The translations under genes were made by a program, and so were the position numbers. Source: Roseiarcus sp963832305 (GTDB lineage Bacteria > Pseudomonadota > Alphaproteobacteria > Rhizobiales > Beijerinckiaceae). From it: a stretch of 64,000 nucleotides of DNA. Location: contig CAWHTU010000016.1 in NCBI GenBank assembly GCA_963832305.1, forward strand, positions 310,001 to 374,000, written 5' to 3'. Shown here in pieces: positions 27,617 to 36,797 of the stretch; within the stretch, counting starts at the first letter, position 1, and each line of letters opens with the position of its first letter. The notes under the pieces were generated by a model, which was given only the letters and a program-made list of their open reading frames with translations, made no database searches and was not told the DNA's origin.

Positions 27617-28327
27617 TCACTTGGCCCGCATCTGCGACAAAAGGAGCCGCGCCTCCGGGTCGGCGGCCGCTTCGCGCGCCAGCGCCGTCCGGCCCCCCGC
27701 CGCATAGGCCGCGGCCGCCCGCAAGAGCGCCGCGAGGCGCGCCGAAGCGCCCGCGTCGAAGGCGCCATAGGCCCCGCCGGTCAGGCGCGCAATGTCGCTG
27801 AACGTCCGCGTCGCCGCGGGGTCGCGCCCCTCCTGGAACATGAACGCCTTGACCCCGAGCAGCGCGAGCTCGCCGGCGACAACTGCGAGCCGGTCGGGGT
27901 TCTCCTCCATGGCGTCGCCGACGAAGACGAGCGCTCCGACTTTGGCGCGCTTGGCCTCGTCGCGCGCATGGGCGAGCACCTTGCGGATCTGAGTCGATCC
28001 GCCGCGCACGCCGATCCGGCTCATGAGCTCGGCCAGCCCCTGCCCGCCGGAGACGAAATTCGACGCCCGGCATTCATCCATACCGCGGAAATAGACGAGC
28101 TGGACGTCGAGGCCGCCGAGCCCCGCAGCGACCTGGAACATCTTCGCCTGCAGCGTCTGGGCGAGATCCCAGGTCGGCTGCCGGCTCATGGTCGCGTCGA
28201 GGGCGAAAATCAGCCGCCCGCGACCGGTTGCAGCCGGCGCCGGAACCGTTTTCGCCGCCTCGAGGAAGGCGGCGATATCGTCGGCGCCCCTCCGCGGGGC
28301 AAGCGCGCCGTCCTTCTTCTTTTCCAT
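27617..28327 (-). CDS. vWA-domain protein
   Basis: A 236-residue protein with a von Willebrand A fold. RLIFALDATMSRQPTWD supplies a MIDAS-like DxTxS (usual DxSxS). QLVYFRGMDEC and ALVFVGDAMEEN follow at the usual spacing. No signal peptide or helix is present, so it is cytoplasmic. The partner is unknown; it lies about 100 bases upstream of the DnaJ-domain gene on the same strand and the two may be co-transcribed. Confidence 0.8.
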   Translation of the reverse strand: MEKKKDGALAPRRGADDIAAFLEAAKTVPAPAATGRGRLIFALDATMSRQPTWDLAQTLQAKMFQVAAGLGGLDVQLVYFRGMDECRASNFVSGGQGLAELMSRIGVRGGSTQIRKVLAHARDEAKRAKVGALVFVGDAMEENPDRLAVVAGELALLGVKAFMFQEGRDPAATRTFSDIARLTGGAYGAFDAGASARLAALLRAAAAYAAGGRTALAREAAADPEARLLLSQMRAK

Positions 28328-28401
28328 CCAGGCCTCAAATGTTCGACCGAGGCATTAGATTGGGCGCCCCGACCGGCGCCACAAGCGGGCAAAGCGCAAA
28401 T

Positions 28402-28839
28402 TTACAGAAGCCCGAGCCCCGCGAGCTCGCGGCGCAACGCATCGGGCATGTTGGCGAAGCCGGGCTGGCTCTCGTCGATGTCGGGTGGCGCGTCCTTGGC
28501 CTGGTAGTAGCGCCAACCCTGAAAGGCGCGCATCGGCCGTGGCGCGACTGCGACTACGGTCTGATTGAGCCAAAGCTTGCACCGGCCGATCCCGTCGGAA
28601 TCGACGAACGGCTCGATGCCGAGCACCCGCTGCCGGGCGCCGATCTGGCCCTTGATCACCCAGTAGAGCGAACCCCCGTCGAGAATGTCAGCGGCCCGCT
28701 TCGGCGCCATCCGGGTGACGTGGGCGTGACGGAGCGGCGCACGGCGGCGCCTGGCCTCCGCCATCCGCGCCGCCATCCACTCGCGAAGGTCGGCCAGCGA
28801 ATCGGCGCCGACGCAAAGCTTGATCAGGTGCAGGGTCAT
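28402..28839 (-). CDS. DUF1489 family protein
   Basis: A 145-residue protein matching DUF1489: LHLIKLCVG at the start, HVTRMAPKR, GSLYWVIKGQI and GWRYYQAKDAPPD. This is an alphaproteobacterial family of unknown function. No membrane segment is seen. Confidence 0.88.
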   Translation of the reverse strand: MTLHLIKLCVGADSLADLREWMAARMAEARRRRAPLRHAHVTRMAPKRAADILDGGSLYWVIKGQIGARQRVLGIEPFVDSDGIGRCKLWLNQTVVAVAPRPMRAFQGWRYYQAKDAPPDIDESQPGFANMPDALRRELAGLGLL

Positions 28840-29010
28840 GCCGACAAGCTTAGCGCAGGGCGGCGAGCCTGCCGAGAGTCGCTTGAGCCGCTGTCCACCG
28901 GGTTTGGCGGCTCGGCGCTGGCCTCGACTCGGCTGAGGCGCTAGAATTCGGTCTTGCCGAGAGCCCCAACATACAGAGAAAAGCTGGCGCGCTAGGTGGA
29001 TTCCTCAGCC

Positions 29011-30423
29011 ATGGCGTCCGCGGCGCTCGAAAGCCGCCCGCTTCTTGTCGGCGCCCTCCATCTCGTCATGGCCGGCGCCGTCACCATTCACGCGCTGATG
29101 ACCAAACGCGATGTTCCCGCCGCAATCGGCTGGATCGGACTTGCCTGGCTAGCCCCGGTCCTCGGGCCGATCCTTTATGTTGGATTCGGCGTCAACCGCG
29201 TGAAACGCCGCGCCCGCCGGCTGAAGGGGCTGGTTCGGAGCCGCGATTCCGGGTCCGGGGACGACCTGTCGCCGCATGATCCGTTCGACCTCCTCAGGGC
29301 CGCGGTCGGCAGGATCACCGGCCGCGAACCGGCGCCCGGCAAGGTGGCGGCGATTCTCGATTGCGGCGACCAAGCCTACCCGCAGATGCTGGCCGCGATC
29401 GATAGCGCGAAAATCCATGTCCGGCTTTGCAGCTACATCTTTCGCGCCGACGAGGTGGGGCTGAAATTCATCGGCGCCTTGGCCCAGGCCCATCGCAGGG
29501 GGGTCAAGATCCGCGTCCTGATCGACGGGTTTGGCGGCGGATTCCTGCTCTCCCCCGCCTTTCATCGATTGCGGAGTCAGGGCATTCCCGTCTCGCGCTT
29601 CCTTCATTCGACGCTGCCCTGGAAGATGCCGTTTCTCGATCTCAGGCTGCATAAGAAATGTCTGGTCGTGGACGGGGAGAGCGCCTTCGTCGGGGGCCTC
29701 AACATTGGCGACGAGAATATGATCGCGCGGCGGCCGGCGTCGCCGGTCCGGGACACCCATTTTTCGCTGGAGGGCCCAATTATCCGACAGATCGAGCAGG
29801 AGTTCGACGACGACTGGCTGTTTGCGACCGGCGAACAGCCTATTCCAGCCGACCCAGCCGGTCAGGCGGTCCCTCCTCGCCACTGCCCGACGCGCGCAAT
29901 CGTCGCCGGACCGGACCAGGAGGACGACCAACTGGTTCTCATCTTCCTCTCCGCAATAAATCTGGCCCGGCGCTCGATCAGGATCGCGACCCCATATTTC
30001 TTGCCGCCGGAGCAACTGATCACCGCTCTTCAATTGGCCGCTTTGCGCGGCGTGGAGGTCGATATTCTTCTGCCCGGCAGAAACAATCATCGGCTGGTTG
30101 CGTGGGCCGCCCAGACCCATATTCGACCGTTGCTCGAGGCAGGTTGTCGCGTTTGGCGAAGTCCGCCGCCCTTCGATCATTCGAAATTGATGACAATCGA
30201 CGGGGAATGGAGCCTCATTGGCAGCCCGAATATGGACATGCGAAGCCTGCGCTTGAATTTCGAGCTCGCCGTCGAGATATACGATGCCGAGTTGGCCGGG
30301 AGGCTTGCGGAAATCATCGACGCCCGCCGGGGTCAGCCGGTCACTCTGGAAGAGATCGACAAGCGGAGATTCGTCATTAAGCTGCGGGATGCTGCGGCGC
30401 GGCTGGCCATGCCCTATATCTGA
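29011..30423 (+). CDS. cls: Cardiolipin synthase (phospholipase D family)
   Basis: A 470-residue protein with two N-terminal membrane helices (LHLVMAGAVTIHALM and IGWIGLAWLAPVLGPILYVGFG). Two phospholipase D HKD motifs follow: HKKCLVVDGESAFVGG and HSKLMTIDGEWSLIGSPN. The order and length fit bacterial cardiolipin synthase, which makes cardiolipin from two phosphatidylglycerols at the inner membrane. The ATG at 29011 is preferred to the GTG at 28996 because AGGTGG lies upstream of it. An EEP-family gene follows closely. Confidence 0.92.
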   Translation: MASAALESRPLLVGALHLVMAGAVTIHALMTKRDVPAAIGWIGLAWLAPVLGPILYVGFGVNRVKRRARRLKGLVRSRDSGSGDDLSPHDPFDLLRAAVGRITGREPAPGKVAAILDCGDQAYPQMLAAIDSAKIHVRLCSYIFRADEVGLKFIGALAQAHRRGVKIRVLIDGFGGGFLLSPAFHRLRSQGIPVSRFLHSTLPWKMPFLDLRLHKKCLVVDGESAFVGGLNIGDENMIARRPASPVRDTHFSLEGPIIRQIEQEFDDDWLFATGEQPIPADPAGQAVPPRHCPTRAIVAGPDQEDDQLVLIFLSAINLARRSIRIATPYFLPPEQLITALQLAALRGVEVDILLPGRNNHRLVAWAAQTHIRPLLEAGCRVWRSPPPFDHSKLMTIDGEWSLIGSPNMDMRSLRLNFELAVEIYDAELAGRLAEIIDARRGQPVTLEEIDKRRFVIKLRDAAARLAMPYI

Positions 30424-30447
30424 GAGCGTATTGGATCGAGGTCTCCC

Positions 30448-31161
30448 TTGAAAGTTGCATCCTATAACATTCACAAGTGCCGCGGCGCCGATGGCATGAC
30501 CCGCCCCGACCGGATCGTCGGGGTTATCCGCGAGCTCGGCGCCGATGTCGTCGCCCTTCAGGAGGTCGACCGGCGTTTCGGCCGCCGCGGCGGCCTGCTT
30601 GATCCGGCGGCGATCAAGCGTGAGACCGGAATGCGCCTCCTGGTGCAGTCGGATGTTTCCCACCGCCACGGCTGGCACGGTAATGCATTGCTCGTACGCA
30701 GCGATCCCCTATCTTATTCGCGCTCACGCCTGAAACTGCCGGGGCGCGAGCCTCGCGGAGCGGTGGTCGCGGAATTGGATCTCGGCGAAGGGAAATTTCG
30801 CGTGATCGCCGCCCACCTCGGATTGCTTCGTCTTTCAAGAGTGGATCAGGTCGACGCTATCCTGGCGACCTTTCACGAACTTCCCGCAATGCCGACCATC
30901 CTGCTCGGCGACTTCAATGAATGGCGCCGGCGCAGGCGCTCGGCGCTGAGGCGGCTCGAGCCGACCTTCGGGCTCGCCCCTTGGATTCTCAGCTTCCCTT
31001 CCCCCCGGCCGATTTTCCCGCTCGACCGAATCCTCGGCTGGCCGAAGGGCCTGATTGCCGATCTTGCCGTCCATGACACGCCGTTGGCCCGGCGATCGTC
31101 CGATCACCTTCCCTTGACCGCCAAAGTGAACCTGACGCCCGCGCAGCGGATCGCGGCCTGA
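30448..31161 (+). CDS. Endonuclease/exonuclease/phosphatase family protein
   Basis: A 237-residue EEP-fold hydrolase. VASYNIHKC begins the domain, VALQEVDRR supplies the metal-binding Glu, LLGDFNEW the Asp/Asn pair and SDHLPL the catalytic Asp-His. The start is TTG at 30448, where the domain begins at once. It lies 24 bases after cls and is probably in the same operon; this pairing is common and hints at a phosphodiester or lipid-headgroup substrate, though this is inference. Confidence 0.9.
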   Translation: MKVASYNIHKCRGADGMTRPDRIVGVIRELGADVVALQEVDRRFGRRGGLLDPAAIKRETGMRLLVQSDVSHRHGWHGNALLVRSDPLSYSRSRLKLPGREPRGAVVAELDLGEGKFRVIAAHLGLLRLSRVDQVDAILATFHELPAMPTILLGDFNEWRRRRRSALRRLEPTFGLAPWILSFPSPRPIFPLDRILGWPKGLIADLAVHDTPLARRSSDHLPLTAKVNLTPAQRIAA

Positions 31162-31203
31162 GTCTCTGACGGCCGCAGCTCTCGGGAGGCTCCTGCCAAC
31201 AGT

Positions 31204-33198
31204 CTATGACTGTAGTTTGTTCTCGCGGCCGTCTTCTTTCCCTTTCCCCTGCCCCTCCGCCTCCACCCGCATGATCCGCTCGCGCATGTCGACCTGATCG
31301 CCGACGTCGACGGTGAGGTCGCGCACGAGGCCCGCGTGCGGGGCGACAAGGGCGTGCTCCATCTTCATCGCCTCGACAACCGCCAGACGCTGGCCGGCTT
31401 CGACCTTGTCTCCCTCGGCGACCGAAAGCGCGGCCACCCGTCCATTCATCGGCGCGCGGATCGCGGAGTCGCCCTCTTCCGCCTCACCCTCTGCCCTGGC
31501 GAACGGATCGACGAGCTCGACGAACGCCTGCCTTCCGCCGGCAAAGGCGTAGACCCCGCCATCCGCTTCGTAGAGTGTGATCTCGTCGAGCGGCTTCGGG
31601 CCGCCGCCATCGCCGAAGTCGGCGTTCGCGCCCTCGACCAGATGGAGGCGGGCGGGGATGCGGTCAATCATCACGTCGAGGCCAATTCGACGCGCGCCCA
31701 CGAGCTCGAATGAGTCGGAAACCCGCCAAGGATCGAACGGAGTTAGCGGCGAGGCCCGCCGCTCGGCGCCTTTTTCGAACAGCATGAGCGCGGCCGCGTG
31801 GACGGCGCGCTTGTCGGGCGGATGCGGCTGGGCGCCGAGGCGCCCGAGATTGGCGTCGATGAAGCCAGTGTTCACCGTCCCGGCCGCGAACTCCGGGCTG
31901 CGCACGAGCGCCCTGAGGAAGGCGAGATTGGTCTTCGGTCCGATGACGACGGCGTCGTCGAGTTCCTTCAGCATTGCCGCTCGCGCCTCCGCGCGAGTGG
32001 CTCCATGAACGATGAGCTTGGCGATCATCGGGTCGTAGTAGGGCGTGACGCTGTCGCCGGCGGCGACGCCAGCGTCGACCCTCACGCCCTTCAATCCCTC
32101 TTCGCCCTTGAGATTCAGGAGATGGATCCGGCCGGCCGAGGGCAAGAAATTGTGCTCGGGGTCTTCGGCGTAGACTCGCGCCTCGACCGCCGCGCCGGAG
32201 CAGCCGATTTGGCTTTGAGCGAGCGGAAGCGGCTCGCCGGCGGCAATGCGGAACTGCCATTCGACCAAATCGAGGCCGGTCACCGCCTCAGTTACCGGAT
32301 GCTCGACCTGAAGCCTCGTGTTCATCTCGAGGAAATAGAAGGCGTCGGGGTTCAGGCCACGCGCCGGATCGGCGATGAACTCAACCGTGCCCGCCCCGAC
32401 GTAGCCCGCGGCAAGCGCCGCGTCGGTCGCGGCCTTCGCCATCGCGCTGCGCGTCTCCTCGGGGAGCCCGGGCGCCGGGCATTCCTCGACGACCTTCTGA
32501 TGCCGGCGCTGGGCCGAGCAGTCGCGCTCGTAAAGGTGGACGCAGCCTCCATGCGCATCGGCGAACACCTGCAATTCGATATGGCGGGGCGAGGCGATGT
32601 ATTTCTCGATCATGACCCGTCCGTCGCCGAACGCCGCCTCGGACTCGCGGATCGCGCTCTCGAGCTCGGCCTCGAACTCGACGTGCGCGTCAACCCGGCG
32701 CATCCCGCGCCCGCCTCCGCCGGCGATCGCCTTGATCAGCACCGGGTAGCCGATCTCATAGGCCTTCTCGCGCAGGAACTTCGGGTTCTGGTTGTCGCCG
32801 TGGTAGCCGGGGACGACGGGCACACCAGCTCGCTGCATCAGCGCCTTGGCCGAGCTTTTCAAGCCCATGGTCCTCATCGCCGCCGCCGGCGGACCAATGA
32901 AGACGACCCCGGCAGCGGCGCAGCGTTCGGCAAAATCGGCGTTCTCGGACAAGAAGCCATAGCCCGGATGCAGGCACTCGGCGCCGACTTTCCGCGCCAG
33001 TGCGACAATCGCGTCCTGGTCGAGATAGCCGCTCGCGCCCTGGCCGATCTCGTGGGCTTCGTCGGCGAGCCGGGTGAACAGCGCCCCCCGGTCGACGGGC
33101 GTATGCAGGACAAGCGCGCGGATCCCCATGCGCCGCGCCGTGCGAATGATCCGGCAGGCGATCTCGCCGCGATTGGCGATGAGGACGTTGGCGAACAT
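31204..33198 (-). CDS. mccA: Methylcrotonyl-CoA carboxylase, biotin-carboxylase (alpha) subunit
   Basis: A 664-residue acyl-CoA carboxylase subunit. The biotin-carboxylase domain has FANVLIANRGEIACRIIRTA, AIAGGGGRGMRRV (ATP-grasp) and EMNTRLQVEHPVTEAVTGLDLVEWQ. The C-terminal biotin-carrier domain has VVEAMKMEHA, with the biotinylated Lys near residue 625. The length fits methylcrotonyl-CoA carboxylase, an enzyme of leucine breakdown. The beta subunit lies 3.6 kb away on the same strand. Propionyl-CoA carboxylase is the main alternative, but the beta subunit favours MCC. Confidence 0.9.
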   Translation of the reverse strand: MFANVLIANRGEIACRIIRTARRMGIRALVLHTPVDRGALFTRLADEAHEIGQGASGYLDQDAIVALARKVGAECLHPGYGFLSENADFAERCAAAGVVFIGPPAAAMRTMGLKSSAKALMQRAGVPVVPGYHGDNQNPKFLREKAYEIGYPVLIKAIAGGGGRGMRRVDAHVEFEAELESAIRESEAAFGDGRVMIEKYIASPRHIELQVFADAHGGCVHLYERDCSAQRRHQKVVEECPAPGLPEETRSAMAKAATDAALAAGYVGAGTVEFIADPARGLNPDAFYFLEMNTRLQVEHPVTEAVTGLDLVEWQFRIAAGEPLPLAQSQIGCSGAAVEARVYAEDPEHNFLPSAGRIHLLNLKGEEGLKGVRVDAGVAAGDSVTPYYDPMIAKLIVHGATRAEARAAMLKELDDAVVIGPKTNLAFLRALVRSPEFAAGTVNTGFIDANLGRLGAQPHPPDKRAVHAAALMLFEKGAERRASPLTPFDPWRVSDSFELVGARRIGLDVMIDRIPARLHLVEGANADFGDGGGPKPLDEITLYEADGGVYAFAGGRQAFVELVDPFARAEGEAEEGDSAIRAPMNGRVAALSVAEGDKVEAGQRLAVVEAMKMEHALVAPHAGLVRDLTVDVGDQVDMRERIMRVEAEGQGKGKEDGRENKLQS

Positions 33199-33326
33199 GT
33201 CGAGGCTCCGGAAGAGCCTTGTCTAGCGAACGGCGCCGCCGATGGCGAGCGCGCGATTGCGGCCCACCGCCGGGCGGAGCAGACGTCGCGCGCCCGAGCC
33301 AAAGAAAGTCACAAACGAGAGTCACA

Positions 33327-34382
33327 ATGGGTGCGCCCCCTCCAATTGCAACCCCACGGATCGTCCCGCCGATGACCTTCATCGACAGAGCGCGCGCCTT
33401 CATCGGCCTCACTGAACCTGTTCCCAGATGGCCGCCCGACCGGCTATCGCTGGCGCTGCAGGGCGGCGGCTCATTCGGCGCGTTCACCTGGGGCGTCCTG
33501 GACCGGCTCCTGGAAGAGCCCGCAATCGGCTTTGACGCGATCAGCGGCGCGAGCGCCGGCGCCGTCAATGCTGTGCTGATGGCGTCGGGCATGATCGACG
33601 GCGGGCCCGACGAGGCGCGGGCGCGTCTGGCCCAGTTCTGGCGGCGGATGAGCCGGGCGGCGGCGCTCGTTCCAAAGCCGGCCGAAACTCCGTTCGGCGC
33701 CGGCCTCGAACTCGCGATCCGCTCGCTGTCGCCCTATCAGTTCAATCCGTTCAACCTCAACCCGCTGCGCGAGGCCCTGCTGGCGTCGGTTGATTTCGAG
33801 CGCCTTCGGGACCGCTCGCCGATCAAGCTCCTGCTCGCGGCCACTCGGGTCAGCGACGGCCGTCTGAGAATTCTGACGAACCCCGAGCTGACTGTCGAGG
33901 CGGTCCTCGCCTCGGCCTGCCTGCCGCTCCTGCACCACACGATCGAAATCGACGGCGAAGCCTATTGGGACGGCGGCTATGCCGCCAATCCGCCCCTGAT
34001 CCCGCTCATCCGGGCCTCCGAATGCGATCACGCGCTCGTGGTCCAGGTCACGCCGATCAAGTCCGACCGGCTGCCGAGGACCGCGCGCGATATCGCCAAG
34101 CGCATAGAGCAGATCCAGTTCAACGCAACGCTCAACAGCGAACTCGAGACGCTCAAATTCGGGAAAATGATCGGCGCCACGGAGAAGTTGCGGCGGTTGC
34201 GCATCGGCCGCATTTCGGTCGACGAGGAATTCGAGGGCCTGGCGGACGAAAGCTCGGGCAACCTCGATTGGAACTTCCTGGAACGCCTGCACGCCAGCGG
34301 TCGAGTCGCCGCGGAATTGTGGCTCAGGCAGGACATGCCGCAAGCCCCGTCCGCTCGCCGGCCCGGCAAGGACGTTTCGTAG
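33327..34382 (+). CDS. Patatin-like phospholipase
   Basis: A 351-residue patatin-fold lipase. The oxyanion hole GGGSFGAF, nucleophile elbow GASAG and catalytic Asp in DGGYAAN are all visible. It should hydrolyse acyl lipids in or near the inner membrane. The ATG at 33327 has GAGAG upstream; the ATG at 33372 (MTFIDRARAFIGL) begins the clearly conserved part and is the alternative. It is divergent from mccA and unrelated to it by function. Confidence 0.9.
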   Translation: MGAPPPIATPRIVPPMTFIDRARAFIGLTEPVPRWPPDRLSLALQGGGSFGAFTWGVLDRLLEEPAIGFDAISGASAGAVNAVLMASGMIDGGPDEARARLAQFWRRMSRAAALVPKPAETPFGAGLELAIRSLSPYQFNPFNLNPLREALLASVDFERLRDRSPIKLLLAATRVSDGRLRILTNPELTVEAVLASACLPLLHHTIEIDGEAYWDGGYAANPPLIPLIRASECDHALVVQVTPIKSDRLPRTARDIAKRIEQIQFNATLNSELETLKFGKMIGATEKLRRLRIGRISVDEEFEGLADESSGNLDWNFLERLHASGRVAAELWLRQDMPQAPSARRPGKDVS

Positions 34383-34489
34383 CCCGAAGTCCGATGGAAC
34401 GCCGTGAGTTTTTGACATCGATCAACGTTCGAAGCTACCTTCAATGGCTAGCTCGCGCCGGATCGATCTGCTCGGGAGGGATTTTCGAA

Positions 34490-34972
34490 ATGACAGTTCG
34501 CCATATTGCATGCTTGGCCGCAGCAGTGGCCTTGACCTCGCTCGCGATGTCCCCCGCTCCGGCGCAGACCAACGTGCAAGCCGGCACCCTCACCTGCGAT
34601 GTGTCGGCGGGCATCGGCTTGATCCTGACGCAGAAACAAACGATGACCTGCAGCTTTGTGGGCGTCAACGGCGCGCCGCCGGATCTTTATACCGGCCGCA
34701 TCGACGAGTTCGGGGTCGCGATCGGCGCGGTTCAGGAAGGCACCCTGATCTGGGGCGTTCTTGCGCCGACCAGCGGCGTGCCGCATGGGGCGCTCGCGGG
34801 CACCTATGTGGGCGTCGGCGCCCAGGCGACTGCCGGCGCCGGACTCGGCGCCAACGCGCTGGTCGGAGGGACCGGCCGGGCGTTCTCGTTGCAGCCGCTT
34901 TCGATCCAGGGGCAGACCGGCATCAACATCGCTGGCGGAATCACGACCGTCACGCTGACGCCCGTGCACTGA
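34490..34972 (+). CDS. Secreted DUF992 family protein
   Basis: A 160-residue periplasmic protein. The signal peptide (CLAAAVALTSLAMSPAPAQ) is followed by a DUF992 domain: AGTLTCDVSAGIGLILTQKQTMTC, YTGRIDEFGVAIG and GALAGTYVGVGAQATAGAG. The two Cys probably pair. GGGAGGG lies 9 bases upstream of the ATG. Function is unknown; the family is typical of Rhizobiales. Confidence 0.88.
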   Translation: MTVRHIACLAAAVALTSLAMSPAPAQTNVQAGTLTCDVSAGIGLILTQKQTMTCSFVGVNGAPPDLYTGRIDEFGVAIGAVQEGTLIWGVLAPTSGVPHGALAGTYVGVGAQATAGAGLGANALVGGTGRAFSLQPLSIQGQTGINIAGGITTVTLTPVH

Positions 34973-35091
34973 GTCGATGATGGGAACTGCCGCGCGAGAG
35001 AGCGCTGTTCGAGCGTCGGCGAACCTGCGCGTGACTTGACCGGCGGCCGGGCGACTTCGGCGGGCGGCTCTTGCGTTGAGGGAGGGAGCAT

Positions 35092-35424
35092 ATGACGAAG
35101 AAAGACCACCCGGAAAACGGCGACGAGGCGCAAGGCCACGAGAACTCGGGCGCCGCGGCCTTGTCGGCCGCCGCGAAGCGCGCCCAGCACGCGCTTGAAA
35201 ACGCCAAGGACATCGTCGCCCAGGCCCACCTCGACGATGTCGGCGCGAAGGCGGCCGCAGCGGCGTCGAACCTCTATCGCGAAGGCCGCGACCGCCTCGC
35301 GGGCAACGAGGACCTGTCACAAGCCACCGAACAGTTGAGCGCCGCGATCCGCAAGAATCCGCTTGCCGCGGTTGGCATCGCTTTCTCGGCTGGCCTTCTT
35401 CTCGCGCTTCTCACGCGCGGTTAG
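35092..35424 (+). CDS. ElaB/YqjD/DUF883-type membrane-anchored protein
   Basis: A 110-residue protein with a long amphipathic Ala-rich helix and a single C-terminal membrane anchor preceded by RKNPLAAVGIAFSAGLLLALL, the DUF883 signature. Family members (ElaB, YqjD) bind ribosomes at the membrane in stationary phase. The holin-like gene begins 5 bases after its stop, as in the yqjD-yqjE pair of enterobacteria. GGAGGGAG precedes the ATG. Confidence 0.85.
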   Translation: MTKKDHPENGDEAQGHENSGAAALSAAAKRAQHALENAKDIVAQAHLDDVGAKAAAAASNLYREGRDRLAGNEDLSQATEQLSAAIRKNPLAAVGIAFSAGLLLALLTRG

Positions 35425-35429
35425 GAACG

Positions 35430-35843
35430 ATGGTGAACGAGCTCGCCGCGATCGTGCAGCAGCAGGTGAAGGCCGCCGTTGGACGTATCGCCCGCCCGGC
35501 GGCGTTCGGGATCGTGGCAGGCGTGTTCTTTCTGGCCGCCGTCGCAGCGCTCTTCTACGCGCTATTCTTCTGGCTGGAGCCGCTGTACGGGCCCCCTGTC
35601 GCGGCCCTGATCGTCGCGGCGGCCGCTCTCGTTCTTGGGCTGCTCGCGACGCTGCCTCTGATAGTCGGCCGCCGCCCCGAGCCTGCCCCCGCGCCGGCCT
35701 CTGGCGCGACGCTGCCTCAGGTCGTCTCCCTGCTGGCGCAGGGCGCATCCTCGCTCGGACCGAAGCAATCCGCACTGACCGCGGTGGTCCTTGCGGTCGC
35801 CCTGGGGTTGATGGCGCGAGGATCGGCCCGCCGCAAGACGTGA
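35430..35843 (+). CDS. Phage-holin-family (YqjE-like) membrane protein
   Basis: A 137-residue protein with two adjacent membrane helices (PAAFGIVAGVFFLAAVAALFYALFF and VAALIVAAAALVLGLLATLPLIV) and a third hydrophobic segment near the C-terminus. It belongs to the membrane family called phage holin 3_6/YqjE. The name is historical and no phage is nearby. It is co-transcribed with the DUF883 gene and probably has a stress-related membrane role. Confidence 0.75.
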   Translation: MVNELAAIVQQQVKAAVGRIARPAAFGIVAGVFFLAAVAALFYALFFWLEPLYGPPVAALIVAAAALVLGLLATLPLIVGRRPEPAPAPASGATLPQVVSLLAQGASSLGPKQSALTAVVLAVALGLMARGSARRKT

Positions 35844-35865
35844 CCCGACGGCGTTCCGCGACGGT

Positions 35866-36771
35866 CTACTCGATGAAATAGTTCTCATCGATCTTTCGCA
35901 CTTCATAGACGTCCTTGACCCGGATACCGACCCGATGGCGGATCATCAGGTTGGCGAGCTCCTCTCCATCGATGAGCACCACGCGCTTGGAGACCCGGGT
36001 GATGAAGTCGTAGGCGGTGCTCGGAAAATACGAAGTTGTTACAAAAACGCCCTTGGTGGCCCGATGACCCTCCAGTCCGCCGACGAAATCGCGCACCTCG
36101 CGCAGCGGGACGCCGGTATCGGGATCCAGCCGCTTGGCCTGCACATAGACAACATCGAGGCCGAGCTCGTCCTCCTTGATGACGCCATCGACGCCGCCGT
36201 CGCCGACCCGACCGAGCGCCCGCCCCATCTCGGCGCGGCCGCCGCCGTAGCCCATCCGCACCAGGAGGTCGACGATCAAGCGCTCGAAGAACGCCGGACT
36301 AAAGGAATGGACCCGCTCGACGATCTCGCGCCCGAGCTCGGTATTGATGAGCTCGAAACTGGACGCGATCAACGCCTCGGCGTTCTCTCGTATCCCGGGC
36401 TCCTCCGCGACCTCGACGACCTTGTTCTGGCTTCGCCAAGCGACGAATTCAGGATATCGCTCCAACAGTCCAAGGTCGATCTCGCTGACGCCCTCGGCGA
36501 GCAGCTTCCGGCCGCGGTCGGTGGCGCGGCAGTAGCCGCGACGAGGCAGTTCGATGAGGCCCGCTTTGGAAAGGTAGGACCTGGCCCAGTTCAAACGGTT
36601 GCCGAACAGCGTTTGATTGCCGCTAGGCAGCATCATTTGGCGTTCCTCTATCGAAATCCTCAGGGCCTTGCCGACCTCCTCCTCCAGCCCAGCGATGCTG
36701 ATCTCGTCATAACGCTGCCCAATCGTCTGCAACGCCGGCAACATGAGTTGCTGAAAACTGGGCACGCTCAT
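35866..36771 (-). CDS. mrr: Mrr-type restriction endonuclease
   Basis: A 301-residue protein with an N-terminal winged-helix Mrr_N domain (FQQLMLPALQTI and LEEEVGKALRISIEERQMML). A C-terminal PD-(D/E)xK nuclease domain follows, with GDGGVDGVI and VVYVQAKR, the catalytic Asp and Q-x-K. Mrr is a type IV enzyme that cuts methylated DNA and is activated by some methyltransferases or by pressure. It lies alone between the holin-like gene and mccB; no methyltransferase is nearby. It is probably an accessory defence gene. Confidence 0.93.
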   Translation of the reverse strand: MSVPSFQQLMLPALQTIGQRYDEISIAGLEEEVGKALRISIEERQMMLPSGNQTLFGNRLNWARSYLSKAGLIELPRRGYCRATDRGRKLLAEGVSEIDLGLLERYPEFVAWRSQNKVVEVAEEPGIRENAEALIASSFELINTELGREIVERVHSFSPAFFERLIVDLLVRMGYGGGRAEMGRALGRVGDGGVDGVIKEDELGLDVVYVQAKRLDPDTGVPLREVRDFVGGLEGHRATKGVFVTTSYFPSTAYDFITRVSKRVVLIDGEELANLMIRHRVGIRVKDVYEVRKIDENYFIE

Positions 36772-36797
36772 TGGTTTCTGATCCTCCTGATCGACGG

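Noticed and set aside
29149..30678. Long minus-strand open frame (509 codons) opposite cls
   Set aside because: The plus strand encodes both HKD motifs of cardiolipin synthase; the minus-strand product resembles nothing.
31798..33375. Long open frame (525 codons) on the plus strand opposite mccA
   Set aside because: It mirrors a clear biotin-carboxylase gene; the translation has no family features and long frames opposite high-G+C genes are expected.
35430..35843. Prophage signal from a holin-family protein
   Set aside because: The family is the YqjE type paired with DUF883 proteins; no other phage gene is nearby.
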